DNA of 64,000 nt. Origin: Bacteroidia bacterium. Lineage in GTDB: Bacteria > Bacteroidota > Bacteroidia > J057 > JADKCL01. The stretch is from the NCBI GenBank assembly GCA_020635905.1, contig JACJYV010000001.1, positions 434,001 to 498,000 on the forward strand. Reading direction: 5' to 3'. The notes under the pieces are model-generated. The model did not search any database and was not told the DNA's origin. It saw only the letters and a program-made list of their open reading frames with translations. A program made the position numbers and the translations under genes. Position 1 is the stretch's first letter. Every line of letters begins with the position of its first letter. Shown here in pieces: positions 44,649-55,141 of the stretch.

Positions 44649-45053
44649 TCTTTGTCGTAGCCAGAGGATTAATTTCCAGTAAGATAGCAGAAATTTTCAT
44701 CATTTGCCAAACCGTAAGAGTGGGATGAAATGTATTTTTTCCGCAGCCCCCCACCCCCCATCTTTACCTTACAGACGGTAATAGCTCAATCCAACTCACT
44801 TCATGCTACCTGAGGGTGCGCCCCATTTGATATTGGCCGGGGCCGCCATTCAGGATATGATCTCCGCCCTCCGGGGGAGGGACAGTCAGATTTAGCCTCT
44901 GGCTTTCCTTTCCCGTAAGGCAACAAAATGTTGCCTTTTAGGGGGAATGGGGATTGAAGTAGTTTTTTAATCATCAGGAGAGCAAAGAGTCAAGATGGAA
45001 CCCCCACAACCGCGGACGTGTGGACTGTAAACCGGAAACCGTAAACCGTAATA
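44649..45053. other. Intergenic region with hairpin and short repeats
   Basis: About 400 bases without a gene. It holds a C-run (CCCCCCACCCCCCA near 44745), a perfect hairpin at 44917-44937, and a short tandem GTAAACCG pattern just before the next start (45031-45050). Fragments such as CCTCCGGGGGAGG belong to the same palindromic type as those at 24150-25830. Confidence 0.5.
44917..44937. repeat. Hairpin AAGGCAACA / TGTTGCCTT
   Basis: A perfect 9-bp stem closes a 3-base AAA loop and is followed by TTTA. It could terminate transcription weakly on either strand or be a dispersed repeat element. Confidence 0.5.
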
Positions 45054-45362
45054 ATGGACAATAACGAATTTCACCTGGGCAGGTTGATCAAAGAGACCGC
45101 CAAAAAGCAACGAATCGGGCCGACTGAGTTAGGTCTGATGGTAAACACCAGTAAACAAAATGTGTACGGCATTTATCGTCGCATGTCGATGGATACCCAC
45201 CTGCTGGCCCAGTTGGGGCAGGCCCTGGGACGGGATTTTTTCCGGGATCTGAGCGAAAGCCTTGGCCCCAAGGTGGAAAAAGAGCTGCGGCAGGAGGATA
45301 AAATCAGGCGCTTGAGCGAAGAAATTGAAGAATTGAAACGGCATCTACATTTACCGGGGTGA
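45054..45362 (+). CDS. XRE-like HTH protein with coiled-coil tail
   Basis: A 102-aa DNA-binding protein. The helix-turn-helix covers about residues 7-60 (LGRLIKETAKKQRIGPTELG, then NTSKQNVYGIYRR and LLAQLGQALGRDFF), and the tail KIRRLSEEIEELKRHL is a short coiled coil that may dimerise. Bacteroidota carry many such small XRE-like proteins. It is upstream of the RHS toxin gene with 247 bases between, so a regulatory link is possible but unproven. Confidence 0.78.
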   Translation: MDNNEFHLGRLIKETAKKQRIGPTELGLMVNTSKQNVYGIYRRMSMDTHLLAQLGQALGRDFFRDLSESLGPKVEKELRQEDKIRRLSEEIEELKRHLHLPG

Positions 45363-45473
45363 GATTTTAGAGGGTGAGAGGTCAGATGTTAAAGCGTGAT
45401 GGATGGAAAGGGAATGGATGTTGGTTTTCAATCAGTTGAGGGCAATTTCGACTTCTCTGACCTCTAAAATCTC
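45361..45473. repeat. Inverted repeat between HTH gene and RHS gene
   Basis: GAGATTTTAGAGG (45361-45373) is the perfect complement of CCTCTAAAATCTC (45461-45473), and AGAGGTCAGA (45377-45386) of TCTGACCTCT (45456-45465), so two alternative stems are possible. It may be a terminator, an operator of the HTH protein or a small element relic. Confidence 0.5.
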
Positions 45474-45609
45474 TCAATCTAATCCCTCCAAACTGACACA
45501 AGATGTCAGGCCTCGCCCTTAATTTAGATTTACCAAACGAATATTTTTTCCATGGTTTTACCGGGAGCGGGTTTTAGCTTCGCCCCCCTGACGATAAAAA
45601 GTTAAACTT

Positions 45610-48600
45610 ATGTGTCCAACACCTGCCATTTCAGAGGGAAGCTGCGCTTCCCGTTTTGCCCGGCTGGCCACCTCGGCCCGATTTGTCCTCCTCGTTCTGA
45701 CATCTTTCATCTGTCTGTCTAATATCTCGTCCGCCCAATTTACGGGCGGTCACGAGGCAGGGCAGGCGGCCCCGCGACGGGCAGAGAAGGCCACCCTTAA
45801 CGCGGGTCCCATGGGTGGAGACGTGAACCTCTTCACCGGGGCCCTGGACCTGAGCTATGACTTTGGGGCCATTTCCACCCCCACGGACCTCAGCTTCCCC
45901 ATATCTCTCAGCTACAACTCCACCGCGCTCACTCAGTACGATGCCCCGCAAAACTCGGGCATCCCCTACGGGGAGGGCTGGAATCTGGCCCAGGGAGCCA
46001 TTTCGGTCGATCTGTTGGCCTTCGACTTTGTGAATGGCGACCTGCCCAAAGACCCCCAACTGAGAACCATCTACGAGCCTCAGCAGGTACGCATGAAGGG
46101 ACAGACCTATTACCTCAATGTGCAACTCAACCTGCCCGGCTATGCCGGGAGGCTGGTGTACAAATACCCCGCGCCCACCGACTCCACTCACCTGATCTAT
46201 GTACTGGAAGGCTTTTCGGGATACGTGGAGGCTGAGTTCGACGGAGCCAACTGGACCGTTAAAACCGACGACGGCACCCTCTACTACTTCGATGTGGTGG
46301 AAAAGCGCAACCGCAACCCCACCAACTTCACCGCCCAGCTTGAAGATGAACTGGAAAAGCAATTGCTGCCAAAGACCGAGCCCGTAAAATGGCACCTGAG
46401 CCGGATCAGCAATCCCAATCATGCACGGGACATGCAGATCGTGTTTTACTACAAAAAGTTTGGCAGGCAAAGGAACTATCAGGAACTCGATCAGCCCCAG
46501 ATCCAAAACCATTTCTTCGGGCCCAATGCCCCCTTCATGTATCACGATGTGATCACCCCGGTCAATCGCGACTACTTTGTGGCCCTGGGCATCTGCGCCC
46601 CCTGTAATCTGGGCGATTCGGTGTATTACAAGCCCATCACTCAGCAAAGTCTGGACGCTTATGATCAGGTGATCCTGACCGGAGCGGTGGCCTTCGACAA
46701 TATGGGGGTGGTGTATCAGCAGGTGGACCTGAAGTACAAGACCTGGCGGCCCGAGATCGAACTGGCGGGCGACCCGGTGAGATTCAGGCGGGGTAAATTT
46801 CTCACCCTGAGCGATCCCCGGGTGATCAGGGTGGACTCCATGTATCACCAAAAGACGGTCTGGTTTCGGGGTCTGGAGGTGGCTGAGAATCTGGCCAAAC
46901 GCCCGGCCGTGGGCAATAGACAATTTACCACTGACTGGAACCGCTACCAGCACCCGGCAGCCCACCAAAATCCCCTGAGCGACCACGCGATGGAGATCAG
47001 CGACCAAAATCCCTTTGCCGCCCGGTATGCAGGCATATCCGGCACCAATGCACCCTTACCCCAACTGTATTACCGGGCCTACACCCAGGCAGAGGCCACC
47101 GCAGGCTATAAGCTACATTTTACCCACTCAGTGCTCGAAAGCCCTCGTATGAGCGCCACCGATCTCGACACCCTGCCCTCGGGGGAAATGTATGAACTGC
47201 GCACTGTGTTGAAAGTGCCATCGGAGGCCAATGTAAATTTCGACTTTGCCCTGGTGACCGGGCTCAATCCGGGCAATCAGGTGGAGCGGAGCGACGCCAG
47301 CGGCACTTATAAATTTTGCTACGACAGCGGGGTGAACAGTGGAGGCTCTCCCACCAGCAACCTGTTTTTTGACCGGCGGGGCCACACCATATTTTCCACC
47401 CTGGGCAACGTGGTCAAGTGGAATCCGGCCTTCGAGAGTATGGGGGTGTATTACTACTCTACCGCCAATCAGTTTCGCATGCCCAACCTGCCCAACGAGT
47501 TCGAGGGGTTTCACATCCAGGTAGGTCCCGGCAGCGACAACCTCCTTCACCACGAGGCCCGCAAAACCAAAGAGGGTTTTCCCGAATACTATAATAACTA
47601 TTCGGGAGCCAACCGCCGCATATACCATCAACTGGCTGTCACTTCCTGGTTTGGCAGCGGGGCTCCGCTGGAACCCATCCTTTATCACAGCCACTTTTTT
47701 CCGGGCACTCAGACCAATAATTACGACAAGGGCAAGTGGGGCAACAGCCAGTACCGCCTCTTCTGGCGCTACCCGCTCCTCAATGCGTTTGCCGGGAACA
47801 GCATTTCTCTTACCCAACTGCTGGCCATGGGGGCCAACCAGCCCACCGCACTCACCCATGAGTGGCTGATCAGCCAACCCACCCAGAACAGTTTTTACCA
47901 CCACACAGACCTGGCCCTGGTGCATGAAAGCACCCAGCAGACCGGAACCCAGGTACGGGACGCCGAGTTGACCAATCTGGAACTGGTACGCATTACCCAA
48001 AACCCCTGGATGCTGGACAGTGTGGTCTTTTCAGTGCCCTTTTACGGAAAATCGAGCCAGATGAAGCGGGTTTCGGCCTATAAACTGGGCTACGAACTGG
48101 ATCAGGTGCGCATCCTAAACAACCTCAACACCCTGGCCAATCTGCCCCAGGGCACCCCGCCCCCCAGTCCGTGGAAGATGCTCAACGGGGAATATCAGTA
48201 CCGCAACCTGTGGCACCTGGCCCGCATTGAGCGGGTGGGCTGCGATACCCTGGGCAAACCCGTGGCCGCAGGCCAGCACCCGGCCACCCTGTTCAAATAT
48301 TTCAGCGACAATCATGCCACACCCGGCTTCAACGAAGCATACCTGATCCGGGAGTCATGGAATGAACTGGGCGGCAAAAAGACCTGGACCTATAATCTGG
48401 ACTCGGTCTATACGCGGGTCATCAGCGCCAGCGGACAGGACCATTTTCAGGACAGCAGTTCGGTGGTGATGGGGGGCAGTCAGGTGATCTCTACCAAAGC
48501 GGTAGTCAAAAAAGTAACGGTGGATGATGGCAGCAGCCAGGGACAAACCCTGGAATACCTCTATCAGAATCCCGTAGGCTTATACAAAGGTCTGTATGAG

Positions 48601-51600
48601 ATTGACCTGCATTTCAAAAATGGTTACAACTGGAGCAAAACCCGCGATTGGGTTACCGGCTTTGAAAAGGTGACGGTCAAAAAGCCCTCTCTGGGAGGCA
48701 GCGGCAACTGCCGCACCGGGTACACCCACCGGGTGAGCAAAGCCACCATGGAAGACACCCTGCTTTTTGGTCGCCTCGTGCAGGTGGAGGAATTTGACGA
48801 GGCCGGACAATGGATTTCCCGCAAGGAAATGCATTACAGAGCCAGCATGGCCTACCGCAGCGCCCGCCTGCTGCTGCCCTCCCGGCTGGTACGTCCCATG
48901 ACCATCGTGACCCAGGTAGGCAATTACATCCTGCCCTACGAGCGGGATGTGATGCCCCACCTTTCCGAAAGCAGGCGCATGAACAGCTGGTTTTTGCGGC
49001 TGGAAACAGAAGTCACCCTTTCGCGTGATCCCCTCAACGGAAATGTAATGGCCGACACCACCCGCCATACCTGGTATGACTGGACCACCACCCAGACCGA
49101 CCCGGACGGAGACTATGCCGAAATGTACGCCGATACCTCCACGACATTTACATACAACCAGCAGGATTATCTGAAAAAAACCTCTCAGGCCACCATCAAA
49201 TCGGCTCGTCTCAACTACATCGCCGAGCCTTCCTGGCAGAAGGCCACCGAGACCCAGACCTTTAGCGAGCACCCGGGAGCCTTCCGCAAAACGAGCTATT
49301 ATTACCTCTACGACATCAAACCCCTGCTGGAAAATCACCAGAGCCCCACCTATTATGATACTTCAAACGTAGCCTGGACCAAGTGGGCAGGCACCATCCG
49401 GCCCTATTACCTGGCCCAAAAGTATGGCATCCGCAATGTGCCGGTCGAGACCCGCACCAGCGCCTGGGACGGCGACACCACCGTGCCGGTGTACAGCCAC
49501 AGCACCTGGTACTGGTACGAATCTTATGACAGCGTGGGGGGTGCCTTTGTGCGGGAATGGGACAGCACCAACTATGGCAAAACCTGCGGTCCGCCCTCCG
49601 GGGGCGGCGGAGGCGGCGGCCCGGTGGTGATCTATCCCCACCCAATCAAATTCACCCAGTACATTTTCAGTCAGGGGCACAAGGTGCCCACCTTCCGGGT
49701 GAGTCAGGAAGCCCTCGACGATCCCCGCTATGTGCAGGACACCTCGGGAGAATGGTATTTTTTCCCGGTGGCCGCCATCGACACGGTTTCAGCGGGCCAG
49801 TATGCCAGCCAGCCCGAATTTTCTGACAGCCTGCCCGGCCAGGGTGGTTTTGGCTACCTTCAGGGCCCCAACTCGGAGGTAAAATACTACGGCACCTTTG
49901 TGCTCAAAGACGGCTTCACCTTTGCCGCCACCACCCTGGTGCCCCCAGGCAAAAACTACGGAGAGCAAAGTCCCAATGGCACGGCCATTACCCCCGACTC
50001 CCGCAAAAAGGTCTGCCTGCTGCTCTGTGCTCACCCCGATACCCTGCATGGCCCCCTCTGCGCCCTCGGCTCCCAACTGGTGGCCGACTCCACCCTGCCC
50101 CCGCTGCCTTACATCCTCCCCGATACCACCGACAGCCTCAGCGGCCAGCGGGAGATTTTCCTGACCACCATGGACCAGCAGTTTTTCCTGGCTGAAGTCT
50201 ATACCCAGGCCGACAGCATGCCCAATATCCGCATGAACCCGGCCTATACCCGATTTCACAAATCCATTCACGACATCTATGAACCCCAGCCTGATCAAAA
50301 CCTGATCTTTGGCAGCAGTTGGAAATACAGCTTTGCCCCGGTCTTTGCCGCCATTCGCCAGTACAAAGTGCATGCCCGCAATATGTACGGGCAGATCGTG
50401 GACGAATCGGATGTGCGCAGCCTGCACTACATCTACGAATACAAAAATTACTGGCTGGGCTCCTGGAACGAGTGCGGGGTGCCCCAGTCGGATATTGTGC
50501 GGGAAGCCCTGGGCCAGCCTGTGAGCCTGACTGTGACCGACAAAGGGGCCATCGAGCACACCACAATCTTCCGCTACCACCCCGACAACCTGTTGAAGCG
50601 GGTGATCAGCCCCAACCTGGAGGCTGCGGATATGTATTACGACCCGTTCAAGCGACTGAGCAGCACCTGGATGAACGGAGCCCTGATCTCAGAAAATGAA
50701 TACCACCACTGGGCGGGCAACCTGAGCCAGAGCTTTGCGGCCCGCACCGCCGAAAACTATGTGCAAAGCAAAACCTGGGACGGGGTGCATGCCCCTTTGC
50801 ACAGCCTGGCCTACCTGGACCCCATGGGCCGGGCCTTTCAGGCCATTATTGCCACCCAGGGTCAGGGCGGCTGGACCAAATCCTTTGCCGGGCGGCAGGA
50901 ATTTGATGCCTGGAACCGCCCCACCCGCGCCTTTCAACCCTATGCCAAAAGCGGGCAAGCCGGTCCCGGCCTGGACCTGAATGTGCCGGTCACCCCCTTT
51001 GCCGAAATGCAGTATGAAGCCAATGCCCGCTCGCGGGCGCTCAAAGGCTCCAGGCCCGGCAACCCCATCACGGGGCCCCATGTCAGCCAAAAACAGTACG
51101 CCATCACCGACCTGTGGACCTTCTACCAGGAATCGGGCATCGATATACAGGACCTCTACCAGATCTGGCCAGGCAAAAACTATAACCTCGGCCCTGTCTC
51201 CACCACCGGGGGCGGTAAGCCCAAGCCCAATCAGGCAGCTATGCAGGGCACCCTGCTGCTGAAAACCCTTTCCGAAGATGAGGACGGAAAGCGCAGCATT
51301 GCCTGGGCCGACCAAATGGGTCGGACTGTGGCCAGTCTGGCATATACGGATACCGCTTATGCGCCAACTTCACGTGTACTGACCGTATTTATTCCCCACA
51401 TTACAGGCGGGACCCAAAGGGTGGTCCACCCCAATAAGCTCAAAACCACCCAGCGCTTCAATTATCTGGGCTGGCCCATGGAGGTGACCAGCCCCGACAA
51501 GGGCCTGGAAAAATTTCTCTACCTACCCGATGGCAGTGTGCGCTACTACCAGGATGCCAACCTGCGCAAAAAGGGCAGGGTGCAGGTCAATGAATACGAC

Positions 51601-54600
51601 AAAATGGGGCGTACCTACCGCCAGTACACCAGCCGGGTGGCTTCGCCCCTGCCTGGACTCCAAACCGTGCCCTTCCTCCTTTTCCAAAACTCGGGCGGAT
51701 ATACCTTCCAGTCCATCCACACCATCCTGGAATTTCCCAAAATCAAGGCCGCCGAGCGCAACTGCAACGATCCGCTTTGGAACAAGGACTACACCGGCAA
51801 GTGTTTTCCCTGCCTGCAATACAGCGAATCGCAGCAGATCAAAGAGCGGGAATACCGCTATGATTACCCCCAGGACAGCGGGGCCGTCTCCTATTACGGG
51901 GTGAACATGGACAATAAAATGCTGCCACCCAGCCTCTTTCATCTGATCAAGGAGCAGCAGCATCACCCTGTGACCCGCCTCACCATGGCCCTGGGCTACG
52001 GCCCGGTGGGTGAACTGAACGACGTATCCTACTTCAGCTACGATGCCGAGGGCAATACTGAATGGGTGGTGAGGCAATTTGATTTTGACGGCATTGCCAA
52101 CCTGCATCCGGGCGAAGCCCACGTGATCTACACCCCCGACTACGACCGGCAGGGCAGGTTGCTCACCCGCAATCTCGACCTGGGCGGCGACTCCATCCTC
52201 GATTTTCAGCAGCATTTTACCTATGACGCCTTTGGCCGCCTGCATGAGGTGTATGCCAGCCGTCGTGACCTCAAAGCCGCCGGGGCCAAACTGGCCGAAT
52301 ACCACTACGACGATGCCACCGGGCGGGTGACCCAACTCAACTACTTTGTCGCGGGCACGGGCAATTGCCAGCAAAACCTGCCTGCTGATTCCATCCTGTA
52401 CTCCTACGACCAGCAGGACCGCCTGAGCCGCATCCAGTCCACCCTCTTTGACTTTGGGCTGTACTACGACCAGCAAAACCCCAATGTCCCGCCCGGCAGC
52501 GGAGGCAATGTGGGTCTGGCCCTCTATACTTCCTCCTACGGAGAGAATTACAACGGCAATATCAACGGCACTTATGCAAAGTATAATGTGCTGGCCCACG
52601 GAGTGACCGGCTTTGACCGGGCCACCGTGTATGGCTACCGCTACGACGGCCTCAATCGCCTCACCGATGCCGATGCCAGCGTGCTCGAACACATTAGCCC
52701 GGCAAGCGGAAGTCAATACCCCAGCCAGAGCAACTTCGGGCAGCCTCTCACGGCTTCGCAGCCTGCGTGGTACGGAGATGCCACCTACCAGTACGACAAA
52801 GTGGGCAACCTCACCGCCCTGCGACGCTACCACTACTACGCCCCCGGCAGCGGCCTGCCCCTGGGCGACCAGGGCGACAACTGGACCTACACCTACCAGC
52901 CCGGCACCAATCGCCTGACTAAGCTCAGTACCCTGGGCCGCACCCCCACCGGCTTCACCTACGACTATAACGGCAACCTTTACTCCGACTCGAAGCGGCA
53001 ACTGAGCAGCATCACCTACTCCACCTCCAACCGGCCCTGGATCTACACCGCAGCCAACCGCCCGGTGGTGTATCGCTACACCGCGGGCCTGGACCGGATG
53101 TATAAGCTCTGCGTGCCCAAAGCAAACGACACCGTGCGGGTCTTTTACCTGCTCGATGGCAGCGGTCTGCCCCTGGCCATCCATGACGACAGCCAGCAAA
53201 AATGGACCTTTGAGATATATGGGGCCGATCTGATTGCAGAGTATGAGGTGGCGGATTCGGCCCTGGCAGATTCTTCGAATTTGAGGAGCGGTCAGCCCAA
53301 TTCAACCACCAACCAACAACCACCAACCAAAAACAAAGCGAAGCAGGTGGTGAAATGGTTGTCGAAAGGGATCATTACCGCCGTGCCTTTCCTGGTCGAA
53401 TCGGTCAACCACCAACCCGAGCAGGGCGAGGTGAAAGTGCCCTTTGCCGTAGCGGCGGTGCCCGTGACCTGGGCCTTGAGCGATGCGGTCATTGATGCGC
53501 TGTGGAAGGATAAAGTGGTGAATCTGCCCATGCCTGCAGCCCAGAAAACTCTTGCACAGGATACAACCACGGACAGCCTGATTCTGGGCGTGAAGTTCTT
53601 CATCAAGGACCACCTCGGGAATGTGCGGGTGACTTATGTTCCGGTGATCTATGACACGCTGCATTCGTGTTCGCTGGCCTATGAGGTGAAATCTGTGATG
53701 GATTATTATCCTTATGGGAAGCACCTGCGGGCCTGGTTTGCGGGGGATGAGGAAAGGTGGCAGACGACGCTGAATGAAAGGGATGGGGAGAGTGGGCTGG
53801 ATTGGCGGGGGGCAAGGATGTATGATGGGGAGTATGGGCGGTTTTTGCAGATAGATCCGATTGCATCCAACAACATCCTTTGGTCCGGGTACAATTATGT
53901 AAATGGCAATCCTATCATTTGGACGGACCCCTTTGGGTTAGCCGATGGCGGCGATAAGGTTGCTCTCTGGAAGGATGAAAATGGGGACCTCCATTCTTAC
54001 CAACCCACGGTAAAGATCAGAGCCCGGGCCGCGAAAAAGAAACAGGGTCAACTCAACTACCTGCTCACTGCTGCCATCAATTCCTATAACGGAGAAGGCT
54101 ATTTTGCCAATGAGGCGGCTGTGCGGCAGCAGATCCTGGATAATATCCGCTACTCCCCCAGGGAAATGGAAGCTGCCACCGAGGTGATGGCCGATGTACT
54201 GGGCTCTTCCGAAATCCCCGGGGTGAGTCAGGTGGGTGATTTGCTGGCAGCAGGGCTTGCCATCCACCAGGGCGAAAACCTGAATGCAGGTTTGAGTGCG
54301 GCGTCGGCCCTGCCTGCTGTGGGAGTTTATTTTAATGTTGCAAAATGGTTCAAAAGAGTCATAAATTGGTTTGGATTTGGGAAGGATGTTGCGAAGGTTG
54401 TCTCAACCGCCACACCTACAGGCAAGTTTTATTCAGTAGCATTTGAAATGACGTTAGATCCAAATTCTTATCCTGGGGTTTCGAGGTATATGCACTTTAA
54501 AGAAGCAAATATTGCCCTTGAAGGTGCAATGGAGTCCAATCCGATCCTCTCTCATTTGGGAATAAGCATACCAAAATCGCCTTCAGGGTCAATTATTGGC

Positions 54601-54753
54601 AAATCGCCAGAGGGTTGGGTATGGCACCACAGTACACCTGAAGGGGTTATGCAGCTGGTTCCCAAAAGTCAACATCCAGATATTCCTGGAGGTATTTTTT
54701 GGGAAACTATGCATCCAGGGGGACTAGGTGGATTTGCAATTTGGGGCAAATAA
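45610..54753 (+). CDS. RHS/YD-repeat polymorphic toxin with WHH-type nuclease tip
   Basis: A 3047-aa exported RHS protein. A signal segment (FVLLVLTSFICLSNISSAQ) precedes a Bacteroidota-type N-terminal region (GPMGGDVNLFTGALDLSYDF), followed by a long beta-rich body. A run of seven Gly lies near residue 1337, and dense YD repeats fill the last third. The RHS core ends in RMYDGEYGRFLQIDPI and GYNYVNGNPIIWTDPFGLAD. After it the variable tip ends in GWVWHHSTPEGVMQLVPKSQ with a final HPGGLGGFAIWG, which fits the WHH family of HNH/EndoVII nucleases. The RHS shell would encapsulate the toxin. The tip is more AT-rich than the body, typical of swapped toxin cassettes. Export route (Sec then T9SS or other) is unclear. 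Confidence 0.93.
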   Translation: MCPTPAISEGSCASRFARLATSARFVLLVLTSFICLSNISSAQFTGGHEAGQAAPRRAEKATLNAGPMGGDVNLFTGALDLSYDFGAISTPTDLSFPISLSYNSTALTQYDAPQNSGIPYGEGWNLAQGAISVDLLAFDFVNGDLPKDPQLRTIYEPQQVRMKGQTYYLNVQLNLPGYAGRLVYKYPAPTDSTHLIYVLEGFSGYVEAEFDGANWTVKTDDGTLYYFDVVEKRNRNPTNFTAQLEDELEKQLLPKTEPVKWHLSRISNPNHARDMQIVFYYKKFGRQRNYQELDQPQIQNHFFGPNAPFMYHDVITPVNRDYFVALGICAPCNLGDSVYYKPITQQSLDAYDQVILTGAVAFDNMGVVYQQVDLKYKTWRPEIELAGDPVRFRRGKFLTLSDPRVIRVDSMYHQKTVWFRGLEVAENLAKRPAVGNRQFTTDWNRYQHPAAHQNPLSDHAMEISDQNPFAARYAGISGTNAPLPQLYYRAYTQAEATAGYKLHFTHSVLESPRMSATDLDTLPSGEMYELRTVLKVPSEANVNFDFALVTGLNPGNQVERSDASGTYKFCYDSGVNSGGSPTSNLFFDRRGHTIFSTLGNVVKWNPAFESMGVYYYSTANQFRMPNLPNEFEGFHIQVGPGSDNLLHHEARKTKEGFPEYYNNYSGANRRIYHQLAVTSWFGSGAPLEPILYHSHFFPGTQTNNYDKGKWGNSQYRLFWRYPLLNAFAGNSISLTQLLAMGANQPTALTHEWLISQPTQNSFYHHTDLALVHESTQQTGTQVRDAELTNLELVRITQNPWMLDSVVFSVPFYGKSSQMKRVSAYKLGYELDQVRILNNLNTLANLPQGTPPPSPWKMLNGEYQYRNLWHLARIERVGCDTLGKPVAAGQHPATLFKYFSDNHATPGFNEAYLIRESWNELGGKKTWTYNLDSVYTRVISASGQDHFQDSSSVVMGGSQVISTKAVVKKVTVDDGSSQGQTLEYLYQNPVGLYKGLYEIDLHFKNGYNWSKTRDWVTGFEKVTVKKPSLGGSGNCRTGYTHRVSKATMEDTLLFGRLVQVEEFDEAGQWISRKEMHYRASMAYRSARLLLPSRLVRPMTIVTQVGNYILPYERDVMPHLSESRRMNSWFLRLETEVTLSRDPLNGNVMADTTRHTWYDWTTTQTDPDGDYAEMYADTSTTFTYNQQDYLKKTSQATIKSARLNYIAEPSWQKATETQTFSEHPGAFRKTSYYYLYDIKPLLENHQSPTYYDTSNVAWTKWAGTIRPYYLAQKYGIRNVPVETRTSAWDGDTTVPVYSHSTWYWYESYDSVGGAFVREWDSTNYGKTCGPPSGGGGGGGPVVIYPHPIKFTQYIFSQGHKVPTFRVSQEALDDPRYVQDTSGEWYFFPVAAIDTVSAGQYASQPEFSDSLPGQGGFGYLQGPNSEVKYYGTFVLKDGFTFAATTLVPPGKNYGEQSPNGTAITPDSRKKVCLLLCAHPDTLHGPLCALGSQLVADSTLPPLPYILPDTTDSLSGQREIFLTTMDQQFFLAEVYTQADSMPNIRMNPAYTRFHKSIHDIYEPQPDQNLIFGSSWKYSFAPVFAAIRQYKVHARNMYGQIVDESDVRSLHYIYEYKNYWLGSWNECGVPQSDIVREALGQPVSLTVTDKGAIEHTTIFRYHPDNLLKRVISPNLEAADMYYDPFKRLSSTWMNGALISENEYHHWAGNLSQSFAARTAENYVQSKTWDGVHAPLHSLAYLDPMGRAFQAIIATQGQGGWTKSFAGRQEFDAWNRPTRAFQPYAKSGQAGPGLDLNVPVTPFAEMQYEANARSRALKGSRPGNPITGPHVSQKQYAITDLWTFYQESGIDIQDLYQIWPGKNYNLGPVSTTGGGKPKPNQAAMQGTLLLKTLSEDEDGKRSIAWADQMGRTVASLAYTDTAYAPTSRVLTVFIPHITGGTQRVVHPNKLKTTQRFNYLGWPMEVTSPDKGLEKFLYLPDGSVRYYQDANLRKKGRVQVNEYDKMGRTYRQYTSRVASPLPGLQTVPFLLFQNSGGYTFQSIHTILEFPKIKAAERNCNDPLWNKDYTGKCFPCLQYSESQQIKEREYRYDYPQDSGAVSYYGVNMDNKMLPPSLFHLIKEQQHHPVTRLTMALGYGPVGELNDVSYFSYDAEGNTEWVVRQFDFDGIANLHPGEAHVIYTPDYDRQGRLLTRNLDLGGDSILDFQQHFTYDAFGRLHEVYASRRDLKAAGAKLAEYHYDDATGRVTQLNYFVAGTGNCQQNLPADSILYSYDQQDRLSRIQSTLFDFGLYYDQQNPNVPPGSGGNVGLALYTSSYGENYNGNINGTYAKYNVLAHGVTGFDRATVYGYRYDGLNRLTDADASVLEHISPASGSQYPSQSNFGQPLTASQPAWYGDATYQYDKVGNLTALRRYHYYAPGSGLPLGDQGDNWTYTYQPGTNRLTKLSTLGRTPTGFTYDYNGNLYSDSKRQLSSITYSTSNRPWIYTAANRPVVYRYTAGLDRMYKLCVPKANDTVRVFYLLDGSGLPLAIHDDSQQKWTFEIYGADLIAEYEVADSALADSSNLRSGQPNSTTNQQPPTKNKAKQVVKWLSKGIITAVPFLVESVNHQPEQGEVKVPFAVAAVPVTWALSDAVIDALWKDKVVNLPMPAAQKTLAQDTTTDSLILGVKFFIKDHLGNVRVTYVPVIYDTLHSCSLAYEVKSVMDYYPYGKHLRAWFAGDEERWQTTLNERDGESGLDWRGARMYDGEYGRFLQIDPIASNNILWSGYNYVNGNPIIWTDPFGLADGGDKVALWKDENGDLHSYQPTVKIRARAAKKKQGQLNYLLTAAINSYNGEGYFANEAAVRQQILDNIRYSPREMEAATEVMADVLGSSEIPGVSQVGDLLAAGLAIHQGENLNAGLSAASALPAVGVYFNVAKWFKRVINWFGFGKDVAKVVSTATPTGKFYSVAFEMTLDPNSYPGVSRYMHFKEANIALEGAMESNPILSHLGISIPKSPSGSIIGKSPEGWVWHHSTPEGVMQLVPKSQHPDIPGGIFWETMHPGGLGGFAIWGK

Positions 54754-54764
54754 TAAATTAACAT

Positions 54765-55091
54765 ATGAAACTCGTTGAATTGGTAAATTACTTTAGAGAG
54801 GGTGGGCCCTTTGAGGACTTTTGTACCTCTCATTCTCTGGATATAGACTCAGAGGTAATCGAGATTTTTATGAAAAAACCCTTCTCTTTAGAGAATGAGT
54901 TAGGTTTTTTTGAAATAGAAAAAACAGGGGGAAATATTGAGTTTGCCGTTGGAGGTGAAATGTATATTAACCTGTTTGATTTCTATTACTTTTTGGATGT
55001 GATTAAGGAATCAAATGAGGGGCCCAATAAAGTTTTATCTGATAGTGAACTTGCAAACAGGTTGTTATTATATGCCATTCGGGATGCATAA
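54765..55091 (+). CDS. Candidate immunity protein
   Basis: A 108-aa acidic protein directly after the toxin (11 bases). No signal peptide; alpha/beta pattern with EVIEIFMKKPFSLENELGFF and MYINLFDFYYFLDVIKE. I do not recognise an immunity family, but the position immediately 3' of an RHS toxin tip, the small size, acidity and AT-rich composition are typical of cognate immunity genes. If so it acts in the cytoplasm against the WHH nuclease. Confidence 0.65.
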   Translation: MKLVELVNYFREGGPFEDFCTSHSLDIDSEVIEIFMKKPFSLENELGFFEIEKTGGNIEFAVGGEMYINLFDFYYFLDVIKESNEGPNKVLSDSELANRLLLYAIRDA

Positions 55092-55141
55092 TTCTTATTT
55101 TTCTTGAGGATTTTTAATGAAAAGAATAACATTACCCAAAA

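Noticed and set aside
51523..53199. 558-codon minus-strand frame inside the RHS gene
   Set aside because: Antisense shadow of the GC-rich RHS coding sequence; Val/Gly/Ala/His-rich and without domains. The frame at 45631-47007 is rejected for the same reason.
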